Positions 16,865 to 24,326 of a DNA stretch of 64,000 nt are shown piece after piece. Source of the DNA: Pseudomonadota bacterium (lineage in GTDB: Archaea > Thermoplasmatota > SW-10-69-26 > JACQPN01 > JAJPHT01); assembly GCA_021325135.1 (NCBI GenBank), contig JAJPHT010000007.1, forward strand, positions 1 through 64,000, written 5' to 3'. The notes beneath the pieces are model-generated. The model had not been told where the DNA came from. It saw only the letters and a list, made by a program, of their open reading frames with translations, and did no database searches. Every line of letters begins with the position of its first letter. Position 1 is the first letter of the stretch. A program made the translations under genes and the position numbers.

Positions 16865-17707
16865 TCAGGGGCGGCCCGCGGCCACGACGACGAACTCCGC
16901 CGGGAGCGCCAGGGAGCCGTCGGGCTCCTTCCAGGGCTCCAGGTTCCGGCGCGTCTTCGCGATGACCGCGCGCTGGACGTCCTCGTCCTCCTCGCGCAGC
17001 GAGTGGCCCAGGGGCGTCCCCTCCAGCATGGCGCGGAGATAGCCTTCGACCCCCGGGAAGCGCTGCGTCATGACGTGGCGCGACTCCCTCGCGCGCTGGA
17101 AGCCCGCGGCGTGGAGCATGCCGGCAAGCTCGCCCGGGCCGCCCATCTCGTAGGGCGTGGGGAGGTAGCCCGTCTCGTCGGGCTCCGCGTGCTCCAGCAT
17201 CGGGCCCACCATGGCGTGGAGCGCGGGGGAGCGCTCGCCAGAGCCCCACACGGTCGCCGCGACGCGGCCGCCGGGGCGCACGACGCGGTGCAGCTCCGCG
17301 ACGGCCTTCTCGGGGCTCGTCACGATCTGCAGGCCGAAGCGGCACACGGCGAGGTCGAACGACGCGTCGGGGAGCCCCAGGTCCTCGGCGTCCATGACCT
17401 CGAAGCGCACGCGGTCCAGGCCGCGCGCCTTGGCGCTGGAGCGCGCGATCTCCACCATGCGCTCGGAGAGGTCGACGCCCAGCACGCTGCCCGAAGGGCC
17501 GACGCGGGAGGCGAGGGTCATGGCGGGCTCGCCGGGCCCGGTGGCGACGTCGAGCACGCGCTCGCCCCCTCGGGGCTCCGCGGCCTCCAGGAGCGCGGGG
17601 TTCGCGAGGTCGAGGTTGCGCAGGATGGGGTCGTAGTGCGCGGCGCTTTCGTTCCAGGTGTCGCGGGTGTAGCGCTTGTACGACTCGTCGCTGTAGCTCC
17701 ACGTCAC
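16865..17707 (-). CDS. Class I SAM-dependent methyltransferase (UbiE-like)
   Basis: 280 residues. Motif I is VLDVATGPGEPAM, followed by VLGVDLSERMVEIAR, a DAEDLGLPDASFDLAVCRFGLQ segment and LHRVVRPGGRVAATVWG. This is the UbiE/COQ5-like small-molecule methyltransferase pattern; the substrate is unknown. It overlaps the upstream gene by 4 bp, so the two are translationally coupled. Confidence 0.82.
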   Translation of the reverse strand: MTWSYSDESYKRYTRDTWNESAAHYDPILRNLDLANPALLEAAEPRGGERVLDVATGPGEPAMTLASRVGPSGSVLGVDLSERMVEIARSSAKARGLDRVRFEVMDAEDLGLPDASFDLAVCRFGLQIVTSPEKAVAELHRVVRPGGRVAATVWGSGERSPALHAMVGPMLEHAEPDETGYLPTPYEMGGPGELAGMLHAAGFQRARESRHVMTQRFPGVEGYLRAMLEGTPLGHSLREEDEDVQRAVIAKTRRNLEPWKEPDGSLALPAEFVVVAAGRP

Positions 17708-18519
17708 GCGGCCTTCCTCCAGTGGGGAGCCCCCGCGAGCGTGACGCGCGCGAGACGCCCGGCCTTCTCGCCCGCCTCCAGCTTGGAGAGCGCGTCGCGC
17801 GGCTTCAGGGCGAAGACGCGCTCCACCTCCACCTGCGAGACGGGGCCCTCCTCCGCGGCGTAGGCGACGACGTCGGCGGGCAGGCGCTTCGTGAGCGCGC
17901 CTCCGGACATCCAGTCGATGGCGGACTCCACCACCGCGGGGTCGAACGCGTAGTCCAGGATGAGCGTCCGCGTGTCGTCGTCGGTGAGGATCAGGTTGTA
18001 GAACCCCATGGGGAGGTGCGGCACGTTGACGCCCTGGTCGCCGTACTCGGCGCGCAGGCCCTCGTCGTCCGCCAAGTCCTTCTCGAAGCGCTTGATATCA
18101 AGGCCCGCCTCCTTCGCGGCGGCGAGGAGCACCTCGGGCTTGCCGGGGTCTTGCCCCTCGACGTTGATGCGCCGCGTGAGGATGCGCAGGAAGCGGCCCG
18201 CGCCGGGAGGGCCCTGCCGGCCCGCGGCGATGGCGGCGAGCGAAGCGGGGAGTACGTTGCGGGGGATGGTCTCCTTGGTCCACGAGACCATGGGGAGGCC
18301 CATCTTCTCGACGCCCTCGTTGAAGAACGCCAAGGCCTCGTCCCACGAGGCCATCTCGTAGTGGACCATCCACTCGTCGAAGTCCGCGTAGGGGCAGTCC
18401 ACCACGAGGTCGATGGGCACCTGCTCGCCATAGACGGCACGGATGCGCTGGAAGACGGGCTCGTAGCCCCACGACCAGGAGCAGCCGGGGGCGGTCACGT
18501 GGACGATGCGAACGGGCAT
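17704..18519 (-). CDS. DsbA-fold (FrnE/GST-kappa-like) protein with a C-S-W-S active site
   Basis: 271 residues from ATG 18519. The N-terminal thioredoxin-like strand leads to PGCSWSWGYEPVF, which aligns with the D-P-x-C-x-W-C-W-G motif of DsbA-like proteins but lacks the second Cys. The middle is the helical insertion of the family, with INVEGQDPGKPEVLL and KRFEKDLADDEGLRAEYG, followed by VPHLPMGFYNLIL in place of the cis-Pro loop. The C-terminal 70 residues look like a winged-helix extension (VSQVEVERVFALKPRDALSKLEAGEKAGRLARV). Disulphide exchange by a dithiol mechanism is unlikely. Coupled to the downstream methyltransferase. Confidence 0.72.
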   Translation of the reverse strand: MPVRIVHVTAPGCSWSWGYEPVFQRIRAVYGEQVPIDLVVDCPYADFDEWMVHYEMASWDEALAFFNEGVEKMGLPMVSWTKETIPRNVLPASLAAIAAGRQGPPGAGRFLRILTRRINVEGQDPGKPEVLLAAAKEAGLDIKRFEKDLADDEGLRAEYGDQGVNVPHLPMGFYNLILTDDDTRTLILDYAFDPAVVESAIDWMSGGALTKRLPADVVAYAAEEGPVSQVEVERVFALKPRDALSKLEAGEKAGRLARVTLAGAPHWRKAA

Positions 18520-18546
18520 GGGGCGCCGCAAGGCGCTCCCGATGCT

Positions 18547-19131
18547 TCATCCCGATGGGGGCGCCGCGGGCCGGCCGATGCGCAGCCGCCCCTCCTCCGT
18601 CACGATGACGTCCATCCCCTGGTCGTGCGGCTCCGTCACGGGCACGCGGTCCACGAGCTGCGCCGCGAAGGCGAGCCCCACGCGCAGCGCGCGAGGGTGC
18701 GCCTCCAGCCAGCGGTCGAAGTGCCCTCCCCCCTGCCCCAGGCGCGAGCCGTCGCGGCCGAAGAGGATGCCAGGGACGAACACCACCGAGGGCTCGTCGA
18801 CCTCCGTCCACGGCTGGCGCGGGATGGGCACGCCGCGAGGGCCCGGCACGAGCGCCCACGGGTGGATGACCTGCACGAAGCGCAGCTCGTCGCCCTCCGT
18901 CACCGGGACCGCGACTCGCAGCCCCTTGGCGAGCAGGCCGCGCAGGAGCAGCGAGGTGGAGACCTCCGAACCCATGGAGGCGTAGGCGCCCGCCGCGCCG
19001 CCGCGCGACAGCTCCGGCAGCGCCAGCGCGTGCTCCGCGATGCGCTCGCTCAAGGCCTCGCGCTCCGCCTCGGGGATCGCGCGGCGGCGCTCGCGCGCCT
19101 CGGCGCGAAGCTGCTCCTTTTCCTGCGACAC
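18547..19131 (-). CDS. 5-formyltetrahydrofolate cyclo-ligase family protein
   Basis: 194 residues. The N-terminal basic helix (LRAEARERRRAI), an ASMGSEVST segment, and the ATP/folate motif GRDGSRLGQGGGHFDRWL are typical of the family, which converts 5-formyl-THF to 5,10-methenyl-THF with ATP. In archaea, relatives may act on other C1 carriers. Start is GTG 19131. It is co-directional with the DsbA-fold and methyltransferase genes, with a 27-bp gap. Confidence 0.82.
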   Translation of the reverse strand: MSQEKEQLRAEARERRRAIPEAEREALSERIAEHALALPELSRGGAAGAYASMGSEVSTSLLLRGLLAKGLRVAVPVTEGDELRFVQVIHPWALVPGPRGVPIPRQPWTEVDEPSVVFVPGILFGRDGSRLGQGGGHFDRWLEAHPRALRVGLAFAAQLVDRVPVTEPHDQGMDVIVTEEGRLRIGRPAAPPSG

Positions 19132-19210
19132 GCAACGTTCAACGCGCGCCGCGGCAAAGCCGTTCCGCCGCGGGACAAGGGGCTAAGAGAGGGATTTCCG
19201 CTGCCTGCCC

Positions 19211-20935
19211 GTGCGAGACAAGGCGTTCGTCACCCTCCTGGCCGCCGTGACGATCCTGGTCGTGGTGCTGGGAGCCTTGGGCGTTCCGGAGCGGATGGCC
19301 GCGGGCCTCCTGGGCGACGTCGCGCCCCAGGCGGTCGAGGCGAAGGACCAGCTCTTCCAGGGCACCGTGGTGCTGGACACGCCCAACGGCACCTACCTGG
19401 CGACGGTGCTCTACGCGCGCGGCGAGGCCCAGGTGCGCGGCCTCGAGGCGGCCGTGAACCTGACCGAGAACGTCTCCCGGCTGCCGGCCGAGGTCGGCGA
19501 GCCGCTCCGCTCGACCATCTGCCAGCAGTACGACTGCAACGAGACGCGCCGCTCGGGGGACGACATCCTCGCGAACCTGAGCAGAGCATTGAGCACCTTG
19601 GGGAGCGAGGCCAAGGCGAAGCTCCTGGGCAACGCCACGGCGCAGGTCTCCTCGGGGGCCGACTTCATGCTCGTGGTGAAGGTCGTCCGGGCGGAGAAGC
19701 CCGAGGCCAGCGGCGCGATGCCGGAGACGGCCGCCGCCGTGGCGACGACGGGAAACCTGACCTACGATCTTTGCGGGCGGGCCAAGGCGAACGCCACGCC
19801 CGAAGCGGCCGCGCAGATGGTCTGCGTCGCGAATCCCCCGGCCCGGACGCTCCTGGCGTCGTGGAACCTGAGCCTCGCGCTCTACTCCAACCTCTCGCGG
19901 CCCGCCGACACGGCCGTGTTCGGTCCATTGTCCTGGAGGACCGCGCCAGAGAACGCCACCGTCGATCCCCGCGGCGTCCCCGGCTCGGGCGGCCCCTTTC
20001 TTCCGAAGGGCGCCAAGGGCTCTCTCTTCCTGCCCACCTCCGCGCTCCTCTGGGCCAGCGTCGGGATCCTCTCGGGGCTCGTCGTCAACCCGATCGCGCG
20101 GCGCGCGGGGTGGGACCCGTTCCTTCCCGTCCCGCTCCTGGCCGCGCTGCTGGGCCTCGGCATGCTGGTGGCGATCCACCATGGTCATCACGTGGGGCCC
20201 GCTTGGACGACGACGCTCCTCCTCTTCGCGCCCATCTATGCAGCCATCCTCCTCGTATACGCCGCAGGCGGCGCTTCGTTCTTCCACCTCTTCTCCGGAT
20301 GGCTGACCCTCGCGGGCCTCGCCGTCGGGGGCTATCTTCTCCTGCACGGCGTCCTCGACCTCTACGCCGCCTCGCCCACGGCGCTCATCGCGCGGCTCTA
20401 CGACGGCCCGGCCGTCACGGCGGACTTCGCCAAGGCCGCCACCGACGCTCTCGCCTGGGGTGGGACCCTCGTCGTCCTCGGCCTGCTCATCACGCTCGTG
20501 GGCTCGATCTGGGCGCCCCTGGAGCGGCTCTACGACCGGGCGAGCGCCCGGTGGGTCGGTCCCCGCCAGCGCGGACGGTCGTGGCCCGGCGAGGTGAGCC
20601 GCCTGCGCCGGCGCATCTCGCGACGCCGGTCCGAGCGCCGCACGCTCTTCGGCGTGCCGCGCTTCCTCCGCGACGTCAACGTCTTCCACCCCGGCTTCTG
20701 GGCGGAGGCCGCCGAGTGGAACCACATCCGGAGGAGCGCGCGCTACGCCAACCGCTACCGCCCTGGGCTCAAGCGGCGGTTCCTCCTCAAGCAGCGGCCC
20801 GGGGGCTTGGCCACGGCGGCGGAGGCGCGCACGCTGGAGCAGGACATCGTGCTCGTCAGCGACTACGTGGACGCGGTGCGCGCCACCCGCACCTTCCGCG
20901 GGCTCGTGCGCTCGCCCGGCGAGGCGTACCAGTAG
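19211..20935 (+). CDS. Large membrane protein with an extracellular domain
   Basis: 574 residues from GTG. An N-terminal helix (AFVTLLAAVTILVVVLGALG) precedes about 250 extracellular residues with several N-x-S/T sequons and four Cys (ICQQYDC, LCG, VCVA). Then come five membrane helices between about residues 280 and 440 and a basic cytoplasmic tail (RRISRRRSERR) ending in a helix-rich segment (TLEQDIVLVSDYVDAVRATRTF). I recognise no family. The layout suits a receptor or a cell-surface organiser. Confidence 0.65.
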   Translation: MRDKAFVTLLAAVTILVVVLGALGVPERMAAGLLGDVAPQAVEAKDQLFQGTVVLDTPNGTYLATVLYARGEAQVRGLEAAVNLTENVSRLPAEVGEPLRSTICQQYDCNETRRSGDDILANLSRALSTLGSEAKAKLLGNATAQVSSGADFMLVVKVVRAEKPEASGAMPETAAAVATTGNLTYDLCGRAKANATPEAAAQMVCVANPPARTLLASWNLSLALYSNLSRPADTAVFGPLSWRTAPENATVDPRGVPGSGGPFLPKGAKGSLFLPTSALLWASVGILSGLVVNPIARRAGWDPFLPVPLLAALLGLGMLVAIHHGHHVGPAWTTTLLLFAPIYAAILLVYAAGGASFFHLFSGWLTLAGLAVGGYLLLHGVLDLYAASPTALIARLYDGPAVTADFAKAATDALAWGGTLVVLGLLITLVGSIWAPLERLYDRASARWVGPRQRGRSWPGEVSRLRRRISRRRSERRTLFGVPRFLRDVNVFHPGFWAEAAEWNHIRRSARYANRYRPGLKRRFLLKQRPGGLATAAEARTLEQDIVLVSDYVDAVRATRTFRGLVRSPGEAYQ

Positions 20936-20938
20936 GCG

Positions 20939-22876
20939 TCACGCCGGCGGCAGCTTCCTCTGCCCCGCCCGCACGCGGACCTCGGTCACGACGGATTTGT
21001 CGGGGAAGCGGGCGCGCAGGAAGTCCAGCACGGCCTGGTCCGTCGTCCAGACGCGCACCCAGTCGTCGGGCGCGCGCAGGCCGCGGCCCACCTGCTGGAG
21101 GAGCGTTCGCCGCGCGCAGTCCCTGGCGTAGCGCCAGAACGCGCCCTCGCCCACCTCGGGGCCGTACTTGTCGCAGAACTTCCGCTTGATGGCCTGGAGC
21201 TTGGGGTCGCTCACGTCGGGAAGCGGGAACTTGATGAGCACGAGGTCGCGGCAGAGGTCCCCCTTGAGGTCCACGCCGCGGTTCATGCGCGTGGAGGCGA
21301 TCTCGGAGGTCTCGCCCGCGAGGAAGCGCTCCAGCGTCTCGTCGCTCTCGCGCTCCTTCTCCAGGAGGCGCACGACCTTCTTGGCCGCCGCGCTCCAGCC
21401 CGCGATGCTCTCGAGATATCCTTTTCCGTGCACGACGTAGGCGGTGGGCCCCTTGGCGTGGCGCTGGATGAATGACAGCGCGCGGTCGAACCCCTCGCGC
21501 AGCGGCTGGCCGCCGGGGCCATACCACGCCTCCCAGCGCACCGGGACCGGGCCCGCGTCGCGGAGGCTCTCGTCGTCGGGCGTGCAGAGGAGGACCTTGC
21601 CCTGGTAGGCGGTCTCGCCCTGCACGACCACCGGGTTGCGGAAGCCGTACACGTCGCGCAGGATCGCGGGGTCCTGGAGCGTGGCGCTCATCCAGAGGCG
21701 GCGCGGGCCGCTCTTGGCCAGGAGCGAGCGGAGGATCACCTGCGGCTCGCCCACGGCCACGAGGAAGCGGTCCTCCTTCTTCGCGCACACGAGGGCCTCG
21801 GGGTGCTCCAGCGCGTCGCGGATCTGCCCGGCGCGCCGCGCCGGCTCGTCCCCCTCCATGCTCTCGTAGACGCGCGCGACGGCGGCCATCACCGCGACCG
21901 GAGGCTCCACGTCGCCTAGGACCGTCTTGTCCGCGAGGGCCTTGCGCGCCTCCTGGAGCTCCGCCACGATGGCCTTGTCGCGGACCGTGGGCTTCGCGTC
22001 GGGGTCATGGCGCGCCTTTTTTGATAGCGAGACGAAGCGACGCAGCAGGGTGTCGATCTCGTGCTCGGTGATCTCCACCGTGCTGCCCAGGGAGTCGAGG
22101 AAGTGGTCCGCCTCGTCGAAGACCTCGACGTCCAGGCGCGGCTTGCGGCCCAGCGTCGTCTCGGCCTCCCACTTGGCCTGGTTCATCACGATGGCGTCCG
22201 CGTCGCGGTAGGCCGCGTACTGCGCGAAGTAGGGGCACGGGCTCCCGCGGGGCACGAACACGTGCTCGTGGAAGAGCCCCTCGTAGGGCTGCGCGTGCTC
22301 GCCCACCTCCTGCTGGAAGGCCCATTCGGCCTCCGCGCCGTCGTGGAGGAACGTCTTCTCGGTGAGCTTCTCGGCGGATTCGGCCCGCAGCACCGGACTC
22401 CAGTCGGGGCACTTCAGGGCGCTGCGCCACCGCGGCGTCGCGCTGGGAAGCTCCTTGGTGCAGACGAGGTCCGGGGAAGCCGCGCTCTTGCCGTGGAACG
22501 AGCACGAGAAGTTCTTGCGCCCCTTCATCACGCGGATGCGCATGAGGCGCCCCTTGCGCGCGTGGCGGATGACGTAGCGCCCCTCGTAGTCGTCCGCGTA
22601 CTGGTCCTGGAGGTTCTTCGTGGGCACGACGACGATGCCGCGCCCCATGTTCGCGATGACGTGGAGCGCCACCAGCGACTTGCCGCTGCCCAGGTTGGCG
22701 TGGAAGAACACGTCCGAGGCGCCCTCGTCGAACGCGCGCACGACGTCCGCCACGACGTCCAGCTGCGAGGACCCGTTGGAGTACCGCCGAGGGCCCAGCT
22801 TCCGGCCCTCGGCGGTCTCCAGGCCCCAGAACGCCCGCTCCTGGGCTAGCAGCGAGCGGGTAGTGTCCGAGGGCAT
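20939..22876 (-). CDS. XPD/DinG-like superfamily 2 helicase with Fe-S cysteines
   Basis: 645 residues. Walker A is ANLGSGKS (60-67), the DEAD box is at 254-257, and motif VI reads QQVGRGLRAPDDW near the C-terminus. Four Cys (125, 139, 156, 214; the last in SPCPYFAQYAAYRDADAIV) fall at the places of the XPD/DinG 4Fe-4S cluster, between motif Ia and motif II. DEAD rather than DEAH and the short spacing set it apart from canonical XPD. It likely unwinds DNA 5' to 3' in repair. ATG 22876 has TTAAG about 30 bp upstream. It is convergent with the membrane protein at 19211 with a 3-bp gap. Confidence 0.82.
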   Translation of the reverse strand: MPSDTTRSLLAQERAFWGLETAEGRKLGPRRYSNGSSQLDVVADVVRAFDEGASDVFFHANLGSGKSLVALHVIANMGRGIVVVPTKNLQDQYADDYEGRYVIRHARKGRLMRIRVMKGRKNFSCSFHGKSAASPDLVCTKELPSATPRWRSALKCPDWSPVLRAESAEKLTEKTFLHDGAEAEWAFQQEVGEHAQPYEGLFHEHVFVPRGSPCPYFAQYAAYRDADAIVMNQAKWEAETTLGRKPRLDVEVFDEADHFLDSLGSTVEITEHEIDTLLRRFVSLSKKARHDPDAKPTVRDKAIVAELQEARKALADKTVLGDVEPPVAVMAAVARVYESMEGDEPARRAGQIRDALEHPEALVCAKKEDRFLVAVGEPQVILRSLLAKSGPRRLWMSATLQDPAILRDVYGFRNPVVVQGETAYQGKVLLCTPDDESLRDAGPVPVRWEAWYGPGGQPLREGFDRALSFIQRHAKGPTAYVVHGKGYLESIAGWSAAAKKVVRLLEKERESDETLERFLAGETSEIASTRMNRGVDLKGDLCRDLVLIKFPLPDVSDPKLQAIKRKFCDKYGPEVGEGAFWRYARDCARRTLLQQVGRGLRAPDDWVRVWTTDQAVLDFLRARFPDKSVVTEVRVRAGQRKLPPA

Positions 22877-22924
22877 CCCATTCCGGGGGAGGCGGGCGGT
22901 CGGCTTAAGGAGAACGGGAATGCC

Positions 22925-23380
22925 TCAGGGGCGGGAGCCGTTCCGGTGGAGCGCGTGCGTCGTGCGTTTCGTCCTGAGCCGCGGCCCTCCGCGCCTCCAG
23001 GCCACCAGCGCCGCGACCAGCGAGAGGAGCGCCAGCACCAGGCTCGCGACGCCCACGGCCGCGACGTCCAGCCCCAGCGGGCTCGTCTCCAGGAGGCCGA
23101 TGGTCCGCGTCATGGCGAAGTCCACGCCCACGAGCAGGAGCCCGCAGGCCAGCGTCACGAGCGTCACGCCCAGGAAGGCGCCGAAGAGGCGCGCGCGGCG
23201 CATGCGGTTGAGGATCTCCGTCGCGATGGCGTTGGCCGCCACCGGGTCCTCCTTCCCCGCCCCCGCGAGGGCCTCCACGAGGTGGGCCGAGGGCATGCTG
23301 GCCAGCACGCGGTCGAAGCGCTCGCCTCCGCGGCGGCGCGAGTCCGCGCGGCGCCAGGTCCTCACGAAGCGCGTGTCCAC
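22925..23380 (-). CDS. Two-helix membrane protein
   Basis: 151 residues from GTG 23380 (ATG 23434 is also possible). A charged N-terminal half (FVRTWRRADSRRRGGERFD, ILNRMRRARL) is followed by two membrane helices (GAFLGVTLVTLACGLLLVGV and VAAVGVASLVLALLSLVAALVAW) and a basic tail. No family is recognised. It sits upstream of the XPD-like gene in the same direction. Confidence 0.6.
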   Translation of the reverse strand: MDTRFVRTWRRADSRRRGGERFDRVLASMPSAHLVEALAGAGKEDPVAANAIATEILNRMRRARLFGAFLGVTLVTLACGLLLVGVDFAMTRTIGLLETSPLGLDVAAVGVASLVLALLSLVAALVAWRRGGPRLRTKRTTHALHRNGSRP

Positions 23381-23455
23381 GGGCCGGCTGGCCCGCCCAG
23401 ATGCATCACCGTGCCGGGGAGGGACCGGCCCCACGGGAGGCCGGTCGCCAGGCGC

Positions 23456-23812
23456 CTACGCGTAGCACTTCACGGTGCCGTTGGTGAACTCCTCGTAGAC
23501 GGGGCAGTCCGTGTCGCCCACGACGCAGAAGCGGAACTGGTGGTCGATGTCGCCGGTGTAGGGCGTGCACTCGTGGATCGACGTGCCCACGGCGGGGAGG
23601 CTCACGAGGCAGGTGCGCGTCTCGGTGACGCCGCTGACGTGCTTCTCGTAGATGGGGCAGGCGCTCCGGGTGCTCACGCAGAGGTAGTACCAGTTGTAGT
23701 CCGCGACGTAGGCGTACTCGACGCACGTGTCGCCCGCCTGGGCCCCCGCGGCGGGGAAGAGGAATGCGGCGGCCACGAGGGAAAAGGCGCTCAGAAGCAG
23801 GATGCGGGACAT
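23456..23812 (-). CDS. Small secreted cysteine-rich protein
   Basis: 118 residues with a signal peptide (MSRILLLSAFSLVAAAFLFPAAGAQA). The mature protein has eight Cys arranged as repeats of C-x(6-14)-C with Tyr-rich spacers (TCVEYAYVADYNWYYLC, ACPIYEKHVSGVTETRTC, ECTPYTGDIDHQFRFC, DCPVYEEFTNGTVKC), so it looks like four degenerate copies of a two-Cys module. It probably acts outside the cell as a disulphide-stabilised peptide. Related in style to the small proteins at 23930, 38269, 40287 and 40479. Confidence 0.68.
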   Translation of the reverse strand: MSRILLLSAFSLVAAAFLFPAAGAQAGDTCVEYAYVADYNWYYLCVSTRSACPIYEKHVSGVTETRTCLVSLPAVGTSIHECTPYTGDIDHQFRFCVVGDTDCPVYEEFTNGTVKCYA

Positions 23813-23929
23813 TGCCAAGCCTCGCGGGGCCGAACCGGCGGGGCGGTCTTCAAGATTCTCTCTGAACGGGTCCACCCAGGCGCAACGTTGATCGTCCGCG
23901 TCGCGGCTTGGCGGGCCGGAGGCATCTCC

Positions 23930-24121
23930 TTGAACAAGACCCCCATCCTCATCCTGGCCCTGCTGCTCATCCCCGCCCTCGTCATCGCCACGCCCCCCGC
24001 CGCCGCGGTGGCGTGCAACCCGAGCTTCACGGGCATCTACGAGATCGACCACCCCGAGTACACTGCCTGCGTCGCCGGGCTCGGCGAGATCAACCGCCTC
24101 TGCCACAACTGCCTGGCGTGA
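23930..24121 (+). CDS. Small secreted two-disulphide peptide
   Basis: 63 residues from TTG 23930, placed seven bases after GGAGG. A signal peptide (NKTPILILALLLIPALVIA) precedes about 40 residues with four Cys (ACNPSF, TACVAG, LCHNCLA) and the segment GIYEIDHPEYTAC. It is divergent from the cysteine-rich gene at 23812 and ends before a T-run. Confidence 0.6.
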   Translation: MNKTPILILALLLIPALVIATPPAAAVACNPSFTGIYEIDHPEYTACVAGLGEINRLCHNCLA

Positions 24122-24130
24122 AGCGACTCC

Positions 24131-24140
24131 TTTTTTCTTT
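24131..24140 (+). terminator. Poly-T terminator
   Basis: TTTTTTCTTT follows the TGA of the small peptide gene by ten bases. T-runs without a hairpin are the usual archaeal terminator. Confidence 0.6.
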
Positions 24141-24144
24141 GATC

Positions 24145-24318
24145 CTACGCGGCGGCCCTTCGCGGTCGCCGCACCAGCTCTCCCTGGCAGTTCGGGCACA
24201 CGAAGGCGAAGCCCTTCGCGCACGCCTCGCACCAGGTGCACTCGTAGGAGCAGATGAACGCCACGCCCGCGACGGGGGTGGGCGCGCCGCAGCGCTCGCA
24301 GGAGGGGCGGTTTTCCAT
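24145..24318 (-). CDS. DUF1272 zinc-binding protein
   Basis: 57 residues that match the DUF1272 pattern: RPSCERCG, then FICSYECTWCEACAKGF and CPNCQGELVRRPRR at the end. The Cys pairs should hold two zinc ions. Members are short cytosolic proteins of unknown role. It starts eight bases after the DP2 stop, so it is co-transcribed with the polymerase subunit. Confidence 0.85.
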   Translation of the reverse strand: MENRPSCERCGAPTPVAGVAFICSYECTWCEACAKGFAFVCPNCQGELVRRPRRAAA

Positions 24319-24326
24319 GGGGCGCC

